A stretch of 64,000 nucleotides of DNA from an uncultured Muribaculaceae bacterium. Its GTDB lineage: Bacteria > Bacteroidota > Bacteroidia > Bacteroidales > Muribaculaceae. The notes beneath the pieces were generated by a model. That model was given only the letters and a program-made list of their open reading frames with translations. It did no database searches and was not told where the DNA came from. Location: positions 1 to 64,000 of the forward strand of contig CAJTXL010000017.1 in assembly GCA_910583525.1 (NCBI GenBank). The letters run 5' to 3'. Of this stretch, positions 17,303 to 26,036 are shown piece after piece (position 1 is the stretch's first letter; each line of letters opens with the position of its first letter). Made by a program: the position numbers and the translations under genes.

Positions 17303-19557
17303 CAGAGTGTCGAGAATTCGAGTTTGATTGGTTTGCGGACGCTTGTCGAGGGGATTTTTACGATGCAACGTCCGCCGTCGATTTCTGCCCGGGCTTTCTT
17401 TCCGTTCACTTTCAGTCTTTTGATATCGCCGAAACCGGCCAATTCAAACGTATATGCCCTGTGTGTAGGTTGGCCTTCATAGCTGCCGTTTGCCGGGTCG
17501 ACGGTCAGACAGATGTTTTTGCCTGTTTGTGTGTACCGTAATCCGGTCTTGGCAAACCGTCCGTCGGCGTATTGCTGCGAGATGCCGTCGTCTTCGTATA
17601 GCTCGAAGCGGTTGTCGTCGCCTTCGACGCCGGGATATACACGGAGCACAAGGTGGTCAATCTGCGCAGTGCCCGGACGTTGGGTGTAGGGCTGCATGGG
17701 CAGCATCCATCCGCCACGTACAAAGACAGGGAATGTGGCAAGGTCTTTGGTGACGGTTGCCACGCTTCCGGCGGCATGGCGCTCGTCGGTGAACAGGTCG
17801 TACCAGTCATTGTCGGCCGGGAACCATACTTCCGACGATGCCGTGAAGTTTTCTCCTTTGCCCGGAGCGGTTATCGGCGCGGCAAGCAGAAGGTCGCCGA
17901 GCAGGAACTGGCCGTAGCGGTCGTATGCTATCGAATCGGTGGGGTAATCGACAAACATGCAGCGGTTGAACGGCAGCATTGTCTCGTGCGTCTTCCGTAC
18001 CGACGTATAGATATAGGGCATCATTTCGGCACGGAAGCGGTAGGACGTGCGCATGCTTTCGGTGGCTTTGTCGCCCCATATCCACGGGCGGCGGTCGGCT
18101 TTCGGTCCGCGGTGGGCGTGTGTGCGCAGCGCGGCCGACAATGCTCCGAATTGGCTCCAGCGTGCAAGCAGTTCGGGTTGGGTCTCGCCGGAGAAGCCTC
18201 CGATGTCGTGGGCCCAATAGTAGCAGCCCTGGTTGCCCGAGGTCTGCGATAGCTTGACTTCGAATTTGAGCATATCCCAGTTGCTGCGTGCGTCGCCCGA
18301 AAAGTTGATGGGGTAGCGGTGGTCGCCCCATCCGCCCCATCGGCTGTATCCGGCGCCGCGTTTGCCGTCGCGCTCGGTGTCGAGATAATAGAGCCGGTTA
18401 AGCCATTTTACGTGCGGAAGGCGCGAGCCGCGCACGTAGGGGTAGATATAGTCCTGTTGCCAGTCGAGCCACCAGAAATCGACGCCGAGCCGGTGGTTTT
18501 CACGGCGTGAGTGGTCGATATAGGCTTCCATGTAGCGTTTGTCGCCGGCATCGAACAGCAGCACGGTGTCTGTGGCCTGCCGGTAGCCCATGGCATCCAT
18601 GAAATCGCGGTAGCAGTCTTCGTGCGGACGTATGCCGTCGTGCGGATGTTCGTTCACGCACACATAGATGCTGTCGGCATGCAGGCCGGCAATGGTGGTG
18701 CCCGGGTCTTTAATAAGGTCGCGGTTCCAGGTGAAGCCGGTCCATCCCAAGGCGGTGTTGTTGTGGCCTATGCCCGTGGTGGCATCGTTGATGGTATGCC
18801 AGTCCATGTCCATCGACAGCACGTCGAGCGGAAAACCGTTGTCGCGGAAGCCGTCGACGAGTTCTGCTATGTATTTGTCATCGTAAGGATACCATCGCGA
18901 ATACCATATGCCGTGCATATAGCGGCGCGTCATGGGTATTTTTCCCGAAATGACACCAAGGTCACGGAAAGGGGCGTGGAAGTCGTCGCCGTAGATAAAG
19001 CAGTACTGGTCCTGCACATGTGTGCGCGGACGTTGGGCGAACCATCCGTCTGGTGTCAGTATTTCATTGCCGGTGTCGATGATGTAGTACCATCCGTCTT
19101 CGCTCAGCAGTCCGTCGTTGGTCGGTATTTCAGCCTTTACGGCATCGAGTGTCACCACACTGCCGCCGAGGTTGAGATTGCGGTGTTTGGAGTGCAGGTT
19201 GCGGGCCGTCGAAGAGGCTTCTTTGCCGTTTCGGGTGAAGAAAAATTTCGTGTTGCCCTGTCCGAACGGCAGATTGTCGTCGTTGAAGACCATGCGCACC
19301 TTGCCGGTGTTGATTTCGATTTTGCCGTCGACTGTCTTTTCGACGGTGTAGCCGCCGGCCATCATCGAATCGCGGTTTATGGCGAACATTGTCGGAGCGT
19401 CGAGGAAGTTGCCGTTTTCGGCATACTCCAACCTCAGCAGGGTGGGCGTTACAAGCGTTATTCTCTTGTTGCCGAAGACCAACGGATTGGCGGCGGCTTC
19501 GTTGAACGCCGCCGCCAGTCCGGCCAGTGCCAATATGGTGAATAGAACCCTTTTCAT
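17302..19557 (-). CDS. GH31 alpha-glycosidase
   Basis: This 751-residue secreted retaining alpha-glycosidase has a signal peptide (1-23), an N-terminal galactose-mutarotase-like beta domain, the (beta/alpha)8 catalytic barrel (about 210-570) and C-terminal beta domains. The nucleophile is D365 in DFWWLDWQQD and the likely acid/base is D422 in INFSGDARSNWD. Other GH31 landmarks are GIWYSRWYPYDD, GHDIGGFSG-like WAHDIGGFSGE and RFRAEMMPYIYT. GH31 includes alpha-glucosidases, alpha-xylosidases and alpha-galactosidases; motifs alone do not decide which. It follows SusD by 3 bp and overlaps the next gene by one base (TGATG), placing it firmly in the PUL 1 operon. Confidence 0.86.
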   Translation of the reverse strand: MKRVLFTILALAGLAAAFNEAAANPLVFGNKRITLVTPTLLRLEYAENGNFLDAPTMFAINRDSMMAGGYTVEKTVDGKIEINTGKVRMVFNDDNLPFGQGNTKFFFTRNGKEASSTARNLHSKHRNLNLGGSVVTLDAVKAEIPTNDGLLSEDGWYYIIDTGNEILTPDGWFAQRPRTHVQDQYCFIYGDDFHAPFRDLGVISGKIPMTRRYMHGIWYSRWYPYDDKYIAELVDGFRDNGFPLDVLSMDMDWHTINDATTGIGHNNTALGWTGFTWNRDLIKDPGTTIAGLHADSIYVCVNEHPHDGIRPHEDCYRDFMDAMGYRQATDTVLLFDAGDKRYMEAYIDHSRRENHRLGVDFWWLDWQQDYIYPYVRGSRLPHVKWLNRLYYLDTERDGKRGAGYSRWGGWGDHRYPINFSGDARSNWDMLKFEVKLSQTSGNQGCYYWAHDIGGFSGETQPELLARWSQFGALSAALRTHAHRGPKADRRPWIWGDKATESMRTSYRFRAEMMPYIYTSVRKTHETMLPFNRCMFVDYPTDSIAYDRYGQFLLGDLLLAAPITAPGKGENFTASSEVWFPADNDWYDLFTDERHAAGSVATVTKDLATFPVFVRGGWMLPMQPYTQRPGTAQIDHLVLRVYPGVEGDDNRFELYEDDGISQQYADGRFAKTGLRYTQTGKNICLTVDPANGSYEGQPTHRAYTFELAGFGDIKRLKVNGKKARAEIDGGRCIVKIPSTSVRKPIKLEFSTL

Positions 19558-19560
19558 TTG

Positions 19561-21333
19561 TTATTTATCCCAATTGGGGTTCTGCACGAGGGTGCCGCCG
19601 GTCAGTTTGATGTCGTCGGTAGGCAGAGGGAAGAGGTAGTCACGGTCCTCGTTGAAAGCATGTGTAATGCCGTATATGCCGAGCACATATCCTTTGCCCT
19701 TTTCGCCATCGGAGAGATAAATGTCTGTGCCGATTTTCTTGGGTGTTACGCCCGGAACGCGGATAGGACGGTCTTTGTATATCGCGAAATCTTTCTTGCC
19801 GTCGCCGTCGAGGTCGTATGAGTTGGCTCCTTTGAAGTATGCGCCTACAAACTCTTTGGTCATGCGCTGTCCTTCGCGCCAACGCATAAGGTCGGGCCAG
19901 CGGAAACCTTCTTTGACAAGCTCGATTGAGCGTTCGCGCCGTATTTCGAGGATTACGCCCTTGTTGGCGCCGGCAACATTCTTATAGCCGAATTCCTCGC
20001 TGCACAGGAAGGGGTCTGGCGATGCGTTTGCCTCGTCCATGTCGAGGTCGGGCATGCCCACGCGGTCACGGATTTCGTTGATGCTTATGTTGAGGTCTTC
20101 TTGGGAGAGCGTGCCGAGTTCGGCAAGCGCTTCGGCATAGTTCAGTAGTATTTCGGCATATCGGATGATAGGCATGTCCTGGGTGGCGCTCTTTTGGTTG
20201 GCTGGCCCTTGACAGTATTTCATCAAGGGGTAGCATGTTTCGGAGTAGAGTATCTTGTAGTCGAGTTTTTCGCCTGTAGCCCATTTTCCCGAGCCCGGGC
20301 CTACGATGGTCTGTGTCAGGCGAGGGTCGCGGTTCTTGAATTCGTCGGGTATCTCCATGGTTTCCCATCCGCTTTTGTCGGTAAAGCGTGAGCCGTCTTT
20401 CATCAGGTAGCTTGCCACGAGGGCTCTTGTGGCGCCTTGCTTGTCGCCGCCGCCACTGAAGATGCCTTCGTTGATTTTCGTGGATGTGATGGAGCCGCCG
20501 TAGCTGCGTGCGAAGATATATTCTTTTGAATTTGCCTCTTCTGCCACGAAAAGTTCATAGTAGGGGCGGCTGCCTGTCTTGACGATAGTGTATTTGCCGC
20601 CGTCGATGATTTTCTTGGCAGATGCTGCGGCTTCTTCAAGCAGTTCTTCCCACGGCAGACGGTCGGGATTGAACAAGTCGCCGTCGTGGTATTTGCGGAA
20701 TGTACCTTCATACAGACATACGCGCGAGCGGAACGCCATTGCTATGTCTTTGTTCAGATGGAAGCCGTCGGACGATATAGGCAGGGCATTGTATGCGAAG
20801 TCGAGGTCGGCGAGGATGCTGTCGACGATGAGCTTGCGCGAGTCACGGGGCTTGTTGAGAAGTTCTGTGTCGTTCGATGCAATAGGCTCGTTGTGCCATG
20901 GTACGTCGCCGTAGCGTTTCACTTTCTCGAAGTAGAACCATGCGCGCCAGAAACGTGCCACGCCGTCGTACTGCAACCGTGCCGCCGCATCGGGGCAGTT
21001 GGATGAGTTCTGCAGATAGTAGTTGATGTGGCGCAATGTGCCCCACGACCATCCGCCGCCTGAACCGGGAACGGGACGCTTGTTCGAGTAGTAAAGCGAG
21101 TTGGGCTGGCTTTTGTCTATGACAAGGTCGGACGGCTCGCTGTGGATGGCGTCGAACTCAGGCTCAAGGAGATAGAAGCGGTTTGTGGCCAGTTCGAGGT
21201 CTTTGGCCGTACGGAAGAAAGTCTCGGGGGCGAGGTCCGATTCGGGAGTGAGGTCGAGGACATCGTCACATGCCGAGAACGCAAAGGCGCTTGCCGCGAT
21301 TGCAAATATGTTGAATACTCTTACGGGTTTCAT
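19561..21333 (-). CDS. SusD/RagB-family glycan-binding lipoprotein
   Basis: This 590-residue outer-membrane lipoprotein has a lipobox ending at C22 (FAFSAC, then DDVLDLTPES) and the usual SusD opening. TPR-like helices follow (INYYLQNSSNCPDAA, WRAWFYFEKVKRYGDVPW) and the C-terminal RERSIELVKEGFRWPDLMRWREG signature of the family. SusD proteins form the lid of the SusC channel and capture glycan at the cell surface. The gene is 24 bp downstream of its SusC partner. The insertion YDLDGDGKKDFAIYK resembles a calcium-binding DxDxDG loop. Confidence 0.92.
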   Translation of the reverse strand: MKPVRVFNIFAIAASAFAFSACDDVLDLTPESDLAPETFFRTAKDLELATNRFYLLEPEFDAIHSEPSDLVIDKSQPNSLYYSNKRPVPGSGGGWSWGTLRHINYYLQNSSNCPDAAARLQYDGVARFWRAWFYFEKVKRYGDVPWHNEPIASNDTELLNKPRDSRKLIVDSILADLDFAYNALPISSDGFHLNKDIAMAFRSRVCLYEGTFRKYHDGDLFNPDRLPWEELLEEAAASAKKIIDGGKYTIVKTGSRPYYELFVAEEANSKEYIFARSYGGSITSTKINEGIFSGGGDKQGATRALVASYLMKDGSRFTDKSGWETMEIPDEFKNRDPRLTQTIVGPGSGKWATGEKLDYKILYSETCYPLMKYCQGPANQKSATQDMPIIRYAEILLNYAEALAELGTLSQEDLNISINEIRDRVGMPDLDMDEANASPDPFLCSEEFGYKNVAGANKGVILEIRRERSIELVKEGFRWPDLMRWREGQRMTKEFVGAYFKGANSYDLDGDGKKDFAIYKDRPIRVPGVTPKKIGTDIYLSDGEKGKGYVLGIYGITHAFNEDRDYLFPLPTDDIKLTGGTLVQNPNWDK

Positions 21334-21357
21334 GGATTTCTTTTCTTTAGGTATTGC

Positions 21358-24300
21358 TTAGAATGTGATGTCGACGCCTATCGAGTAGGTCTTGCTGAAG
21401 TTGTAGACTTCGCCCGAGTTGGTTACTGTCGAGCTGCCCGATACTGCGCCTTCGGGGTCGACGTATTTGCAGTACTTTTTCATCGGTGACCAATAGTGGA
21501 GGTTTTCGCCGGTGAAGTATATGCGTATTTGGCTGACGTATTTTTTGAGCCATGGCAGAGTGTAGCCTATTGTCACGTTTTTAAGACGCAGATACGATAC
21601 ATTTTGCAGGTAGCGCGTATTGGGCGAGGTGAGTGTGTAGTGTGAGTTTGAAGCATCGAACAGGGTGTTGGAGTTGCCGGAGTAGGCCTCCATGCCGCGG
21701 GTGAAGGGGAAGTAGCCGTCTGGGTTTTCGGGGCTCCATATAAGGTCGAGCATCTGCTGGCTCAGGAAGGGGCTGTGAGGACGGCAGTACGGGCCCCAGA
21801 AGAGGTTCGACTGACCTCCGCCCGGATACCAGTCGCGTTTGCCCACGCCCTGGAACAGTATCGAGAAGTCGATGCCGAGCCAGTTGAAGTCGGCGCCGAA
21901 AGTATAAGAGTAGCGCGGCAGCGCATTGCCGATGATACGACGGTCGCCGGGGTCTTCGACAGTGTTTTTGCCGCGGCCGATTTTTTTGTCTCCGTCGAGG
22001 TCGAGATATTTGAGGTCGCCGCCTACGAGTTTTTTGTATTCTGGCGCGCCCTTGCTCATGATTCGTCCCATAAGATAGGAGCAGTCGACCTCGGCCTGGT
22101 ATGCAGCGGCTTCTTCGTCGCTTTGGAACAATCCGTCGACAACATAGCCCCAGATTTCACCGAGAACCTGACCCTTGTAGTTGGTGCCGTCGATTAGTCG
22201 GGTCTCGTTGTTGAAACGGGTAACAACGGTCTTGTAGTCGCCGATAGAGCCGTTTACGCCGTAGGAGAACGGACGGCCGGCAAGAGTGAAGCGGTCGCGC
22301 CAGCGGAGCGATATTTCCCAGCCGTTGGTGCGCATGTCGGCGCTGTTCTGCTTGGGTGCGCTCACGCCGTAGACGCCGGGTAGGGCGGCGCCGGGCATCA
22401 TCATGTTGGTGGTACGGCGTATGTAGTAGTCGCCGGTGAAGTTCAGGCGGTTGTTAAGGAAGCTCCAGTCGACGCCCCAGTCGTAGGTGGTGACTTTCTC
22501 CCATGTGAGGTCGCCGGCCACGGGGTTCGACTCGGATGCGTACTGCAAGGGGTCGTTGCCGTTGAACGTGAAAGAGCTGTCGAAGTTTCCGGTGGTGATT
22601 TTGTCATAGAAAAGGAAGTCGGCCACCTGCTGGTTGCCAAGAGAACCTACAGAGAAACGGATTTTGGAGTTGTTCCACCATGTGGAGATGCCTTCCCAGA
22701 ATTTCTCCTGGCTCATGCGCCATCCGAGTGAACCTGAGGGGAAGAAGCCCCAGCGGTGGCCGCGGCGGAAGCGCGAGGAGCCGTCGGCACGACCCGACAG
22801 TTCGAGCAGATATTTGCCGTCGTAGTCGTAGTTGATTCGGCCGAAGAAACCCAGGGTGCGGTAGCGTGTCTTTCCGCCGGTGAGCTTGTATGTTTCGCCG
22901 GTGGCAAGGTCGAAGTCGTCGAGACCGTCTGTCACCAGACCGTCACGCGTCACCGACTGTGAGCGTTTGTTGTAGGTTTCATACTGTGTTCCGGCCATCA
23001 CTTTGAGGTTGTTTTCACCGGCAAAGCGCAGCGAGTAGTCGAGATAGCCTTCGAAGATGTGGCGGTATGTGCGGCTGTTCTTTTCCTGTAGCTGGTTGAG
23101 GAAGTAGTCGGTCGTCACATCGGTAAGCACTCCTGCCGTGTGCGAATATTGTGCGTTTGCACGGCGGTACGAAGAGAAGTCGGCCTTGGTGCGGTAGGCA
23201 TGGCTCAGGTGAAGCCCGAGGCCGCGGTATATGTCGATGTCGAGAGAGTTCTTGAGCGATACGTCGTTTCCTTCTTCTCTGTTGCGGTTGTTACCGCTGT
23301 GTATCATGAGGTTGTAGTTGCCCGACAGCGCCGCGCCTTGGTTCACGATGTCGGTTTTGTGTACGACCGACCCGTCGGGGTTGAGCGGCACGAAAATGGG
23401 CGAGTTGCCTATGGTCGTAGAGGTGAAGGTCTTCTCGATGTTGGAGAAGCCGACCCAGCTGTATTTGCTGTGCACGTAGTTGAAGTTGGTCGAGAAACGT
23501 GCCCATTTGGCGAGGTTTACGGTGATTTTGCCGCGGAAGTTATAGGAGCTGTAGGGGTCGTTGACGATATTCATCATGCCGTCGGCATGGTAGAAACGGC
23601 CGCTGACGTAATATTTGACACGGTCGTTTCCGCCTTTTATCGACACGTTGTGTTCCTGTTGCGGACGTGTCTTGCGGAAGTAGTAGTTGTACCAGTCGAA
23701 ATTGCCGTAGTATTTGTAGTTGCCGTCATCTCCTACCACTACCCACGGGCGGTCTGGATGTTCTGTCTTGTCGTAGCGTCGGGCTTCGAGTTCGGCCCAG
23801 TCTTCTTCGTTGTATTTGAGATAGTTTTGGTTGGAGTAGATGTAGTTGAAGCGGTCGACGACTTTGCCCCATTCATAACCCGAGGTGATGAAGTCGGTCG
23901 ATGTTGTGTTCTGTGCCCAACCTACTCGTCCGTTGTACGACACCGTGGCTTTTGACTCTGTGCCTGATTTGGTGGTTACGAGCACTACGCCGGCCGATGC
24001 TTTGGCGCCGTAGACGGCAGCTGCCGAAGCGTCTTTAAGGATTGATACCGATTCGATGTCGTTGGGGTTGACAAGGTTTAGGGGCATTTCGACACCGTCA
24101 ACAAGTATCAGCGGCGAGCTGGAGTTGAGCGACGCCGCACCGCGGATGTCAATGGAGTATCCGGCACTGGCGCGGCCCGAATTGATGCCAATGTTCATCG
24201 ACGGGTCGAGACCTTGGAGCGCCGTAGCCGCGTTTGCTACGGGACGGCCGTTGATTTCATCGGAGCTGATTACGCCGACAGCGCCGGTGAGGTTGATTTT

Positions 24301-24942
24301 CTTTTGTGTGCCAAAACCTACTACGACCACTTCGTTGAGGGCTGTGTTGGATTCGTCCATCGCTACGTCGAGCTCGGAGCCGTTGCCGACCTTCACCTTC
24401 GAGGGGGTGAAGCCGACATACGACACTTCGAGCGTCTGCCCCGGCTCTGCCGCTATCGAATAGCGGCCGTCGGCGTCGGTTACGACAGCCTGTCCGGTGG
24501 CCGTGTTGGTGACCGTAGCTCCGATAAGCGGCTCTTTGAGCTGCGTGTCGGAGATGGTGCCTGTAACTTTCTTTTGTCCTGCAGCTTTTGCGGCTTTTTG
24601 ATTTTTGTTTTTCTTTGCCAAGCTGACGGTAAGGGTCTTGCCGTTTGCGCTGCAGTTCACGTCCTGTCCTTTGAATATCATGCGAATGATTTCAAGGGGG
24701 CTTTTGTCTTTGGCATTCACGCTTACGTGGCGGTTCATGTCAAGCTCGTCGGCGCTTATGCTCATCGAGTAGCCCGATTGTTTCTGTAGCGACAGCACTG
24801 CTTCGCGCACAGGCACGTCGTTGACATTAAAGTCGAGGTTTTGCGCCGACATTCCCGTCGGGAATACGGCAAGGCAGGTCAGCATGATGGCTGCAAGCAC
24901 TGTCGTGCGGACTCTGTTGCTGAAATGTGAAGTGGAAGTCAT
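21358..24942 (-). CDS. SusC-family TonB-dependent transporter with N-terminal STN domain
   Basis: This 1194-residue outer-membrane transporter has a signal peptide (to about residue 33), an STN domain (about 35-105, NLDFNVNDVPVREAVLSLQKQSG and following) and a carboxypeptidase-regulatory-like domain (VTGTISDTQLKEPLIGATV). The TonB box/plug region (NEVVVVGFGTQKKINLTGAV) and a 22-strand barrel ending in FSKTYSIGVDITF complete it. The STN domain contacts a FecR-type anti-sigma factor in the periplasm, so this transporter both imports oligosaccharide and reports its presence. That fits the FecR gene 30 bp upstream and the ECF sigma gene at the head of the operon. The SusC of PUL 2 lacks this domain. 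Confidence 0.93.
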   Translation of the reverse strand: MTSTSHFSNRVRTTVLAAIMLTCLAVFPTGMSAQNLDFNVNDVPVREAVLSLQKQSGYSMSISADELDMNRHVSVNAKDKSPLEIIRMIFKGQDVNCSANGKTLTVSLAKKNKNQKAAKAAGQKKVTGTISDTQLKEPLIGATVTNTATGQAVVTDADGRYSIAAEPGQTLEVSYVGFTPSKVKVGNGSELDVAMDESNTALNEVVVVGFGTQKKINLTGAVGVISSDEINGRPVANAATALQGLDPSMNIGINSGRASAGYSIDIRGAASLNSSSPLILVDGVEMPLNLVNPNDIESVSILKDASAAAVYGAKASAGVVLVTTKSGTESKATVSYNGRVGWAQNTTSTDFITSGYEWGKVVDRFNYIYSNQNYLKYNEEDWAELEARRYDKTEHPDRPWVVVGDDGNYKYYGNFDWYNYYFRKTRPQQEHNVSIKGGNDRVKYYVSGRFYHADGMMNIVNDPYSSYNFRGKITVNLAKWARFSTNFNYVHSKYSWVGFSNIEKTFTSTTIGNSPIFVPLNPDGSVVHKTDIVNQGAALSGNYNLMIHSGNNRNREEGNDVSLKNSLDIDIYRGLGLHLSHAYRTKADFSSYRRANAQYSHTAGVLTDVTTDYFLNQLQEKNSRTYRHIFEGYLDYSLRFAGENNLKVMAGTQYETYNKRSQSVTRDGLVTDGLDDFDLATGETYKLTGGKTRYRTLGFFGRINYDYDGKYLLELSGRADGSSRFRRGHRWGFFPSGSLGWRMSQEKFWEGISTWWNNSKIRFSVGSLGNQQVADFLFYDKITTGNFDSSFTFNGNDPLQYASESNPVAGDLTWEKVTTYDWGVDWSFLNNRLNFTGDYYIRRTTNMMMPGAALPGVYGVSAPKQNSADMRTNGWEISLRWRDRFTLAGRPFSYGVNGSIGDYKTVVTRFNNETRLIDGTNYKGQVLGEIWGYVVDGLFQSDEEAAAYQAEVDCSYLMGRIMSKGAPEYKKLVGGDLKYLDLDGDKKIGRGKNTVEDPGDRRIIGNALPRYSYTFGADFNWLGIDFSILFQGVGKRDWYPGGGQSNLFWGPYCRPHSPFLSQQMLDLIWSPENPDGYFPFTRGMEAYSGNSNTLFDASNSHYTLTSPNTRYLQNVSYLRLKNVTIGYTLPWLKKYVSQIRIYFTGENLHYWSPMKKYCKYVDPEGAVSGSSTVTNSGEVYNFSKTYSIGVDITF

Positions 24943-24972
24943 CGGTATTGTGGTTAAGGTTTCTTTTTTATC

Positions 24973-25956
24973 CTATCGCAGCTCTATTGTAGAGCTGTCT
25001 GGTTCTTCGATTTTTATTTCGGTGTCGCGCGTTACGGCTTTGAGTATCTGTTCGGGACTTTCGCCATTGGTAAATACGGCCAAAACGCGTTTCGACGCTA
25101 TCTCGGGTCTTCGGATTATGATGCTTTTGCCGGTGCGTCGTTCGAGCTCCGACGCGATGTCGCCTATGCGTTTCTCGAAAAAGTACAGCGAACGGTCTTC
25201 AAGGTTGTTGTTAAGCCGTGCAATGCGTATCGTGCGCAGAGCGCCGGTGTGCTTGTCGATTTTCACGATTTCTCCTGGAGTCATCGTAAGAGTGTCGTTC
25301 GAGCTACCGAATTGCGAGGCGAGTTTCACCTTTCCCGAATAGAGTGCTACGGCAAACTCTGAGTCGGCGTCGTGCGACGATACGTCGAAGCGTGTTCCGA
25401 GCACTCGAACTGTGGCTCCGTGGCAGCGTATGTTGAAAGGCGCTTCCGATTTTTTTACATCGAAATAGGCGTCGCCGAAAAGCAGAAGCTCGCGTTGTTC
25501 GCCGAACGATGCGGCATCGTAGACGGCCCGGCTACCGGGGCGCACAAGTATGGTCGACGAGTCGGGCAACATTGCCGTAAGGGGTGTCAGTCCCGACGGG
25601 CTTATCTCGACATAATCAGGTGTCGCCTTTGGGCCGGAGGCTTTGGAGCCGCTTATGTATGCCCCTGTTACGGCTACTGCGAAAATGGCTGCCGCTGTAG
25701 TGGCAACACGTAGCTTGTACCAAAGGTTACGGTTGCGCAGGCGTCCCGGCGACATTATGATATGGGCTTTGATGGCATTGAAGGCTTCGACGGCTTTTGT
25801 GCGGTCTTCGTAGCAGCCGAGGCGTTCGAGGACGGGTACGCAGATGGCTTCGAGCTCTTCGCTGTCGCTGTTTTCCACGAACCAGTCTTCGACCTTGGCG
25901 CATTCCGTGGCGGTGCACCGGCCTAATATGAAATCTTCAAATAGTGTCGCATCCAT
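24973..25956 (-). CDS. FecR-family anti-sigma factor
   Basis: This 327-residue inner-membrane protein has a cytoplasmic N-terminal sigma-binding part (MDATLFEDFILGRCTATE, EDWFVENSDSEELEA), one membrane helix (about 86-106, VATTAAAIFAVAVTGAYIS) and a periplasmic FecR domain (GSRAVYDAASFGEQRELLLFGDAYFDV, GTRFDVSSHDADSEFAVALYSGKV) plus a DUF4974-type end that meets the STN domain of SusC. I chose the ATG at 25956, the family-typical start; the longer frame uses TTG at 26007. It normally holds the ECF sigma factor inactive until SusC binds ligand. Two enzyme genes separate it from its sigma gene, whereas the pair is usually adjacent. Confidence 0.9.
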   Translation of the reverse strand: MDATLFEDFILGRCTATECAKVEDWFVENSDSEELEAICVPVLERLGCYEDRTKAVEAFNAIKAHIIMSPGRLRNRNLWYKLRVATTAAAIFAVAVTGAYISGSKASGPKATPDYVEISPSGLTPLTAMLPDSSTILVRPGSRAVYDAASFGEQRELLLFGDAYFDVKKSEAPFNIRCHGATVRVLGTRFDVSSHDADSEFAVALYSGKVKLASQFGSSNDTLTMTPGEIVKIDKHTGALRTIRIARLNNNLEDRSLYFFEKRIGDIASELERRTGKSIIIRRPEIASKRVLAVFTNGESPEQILKAVTRDTEIKIEEPDSSTIELR

Positions 25957-26036
25957 GGCAAGGTGTTCTTGAAGTGATTTTAAGACTTCTTTGTTTAAAG
26001 AATGCAAAAGTTGCTTTGCTTACGTAAACGGACCTG

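Noticed and set aside
18511..19545. A long plus-strand open frame (344 codons) opposite the GH31 gene.
   Set aside because: It is exactly antisense to a gene with clear catalytic motifs, has no recognisable domain, and results from codon bias that leaves the complementary frame free of stops. The same applies to plus-strand frames at 13406-14797, 8848-9585, 40239-41324 and 704-1282.
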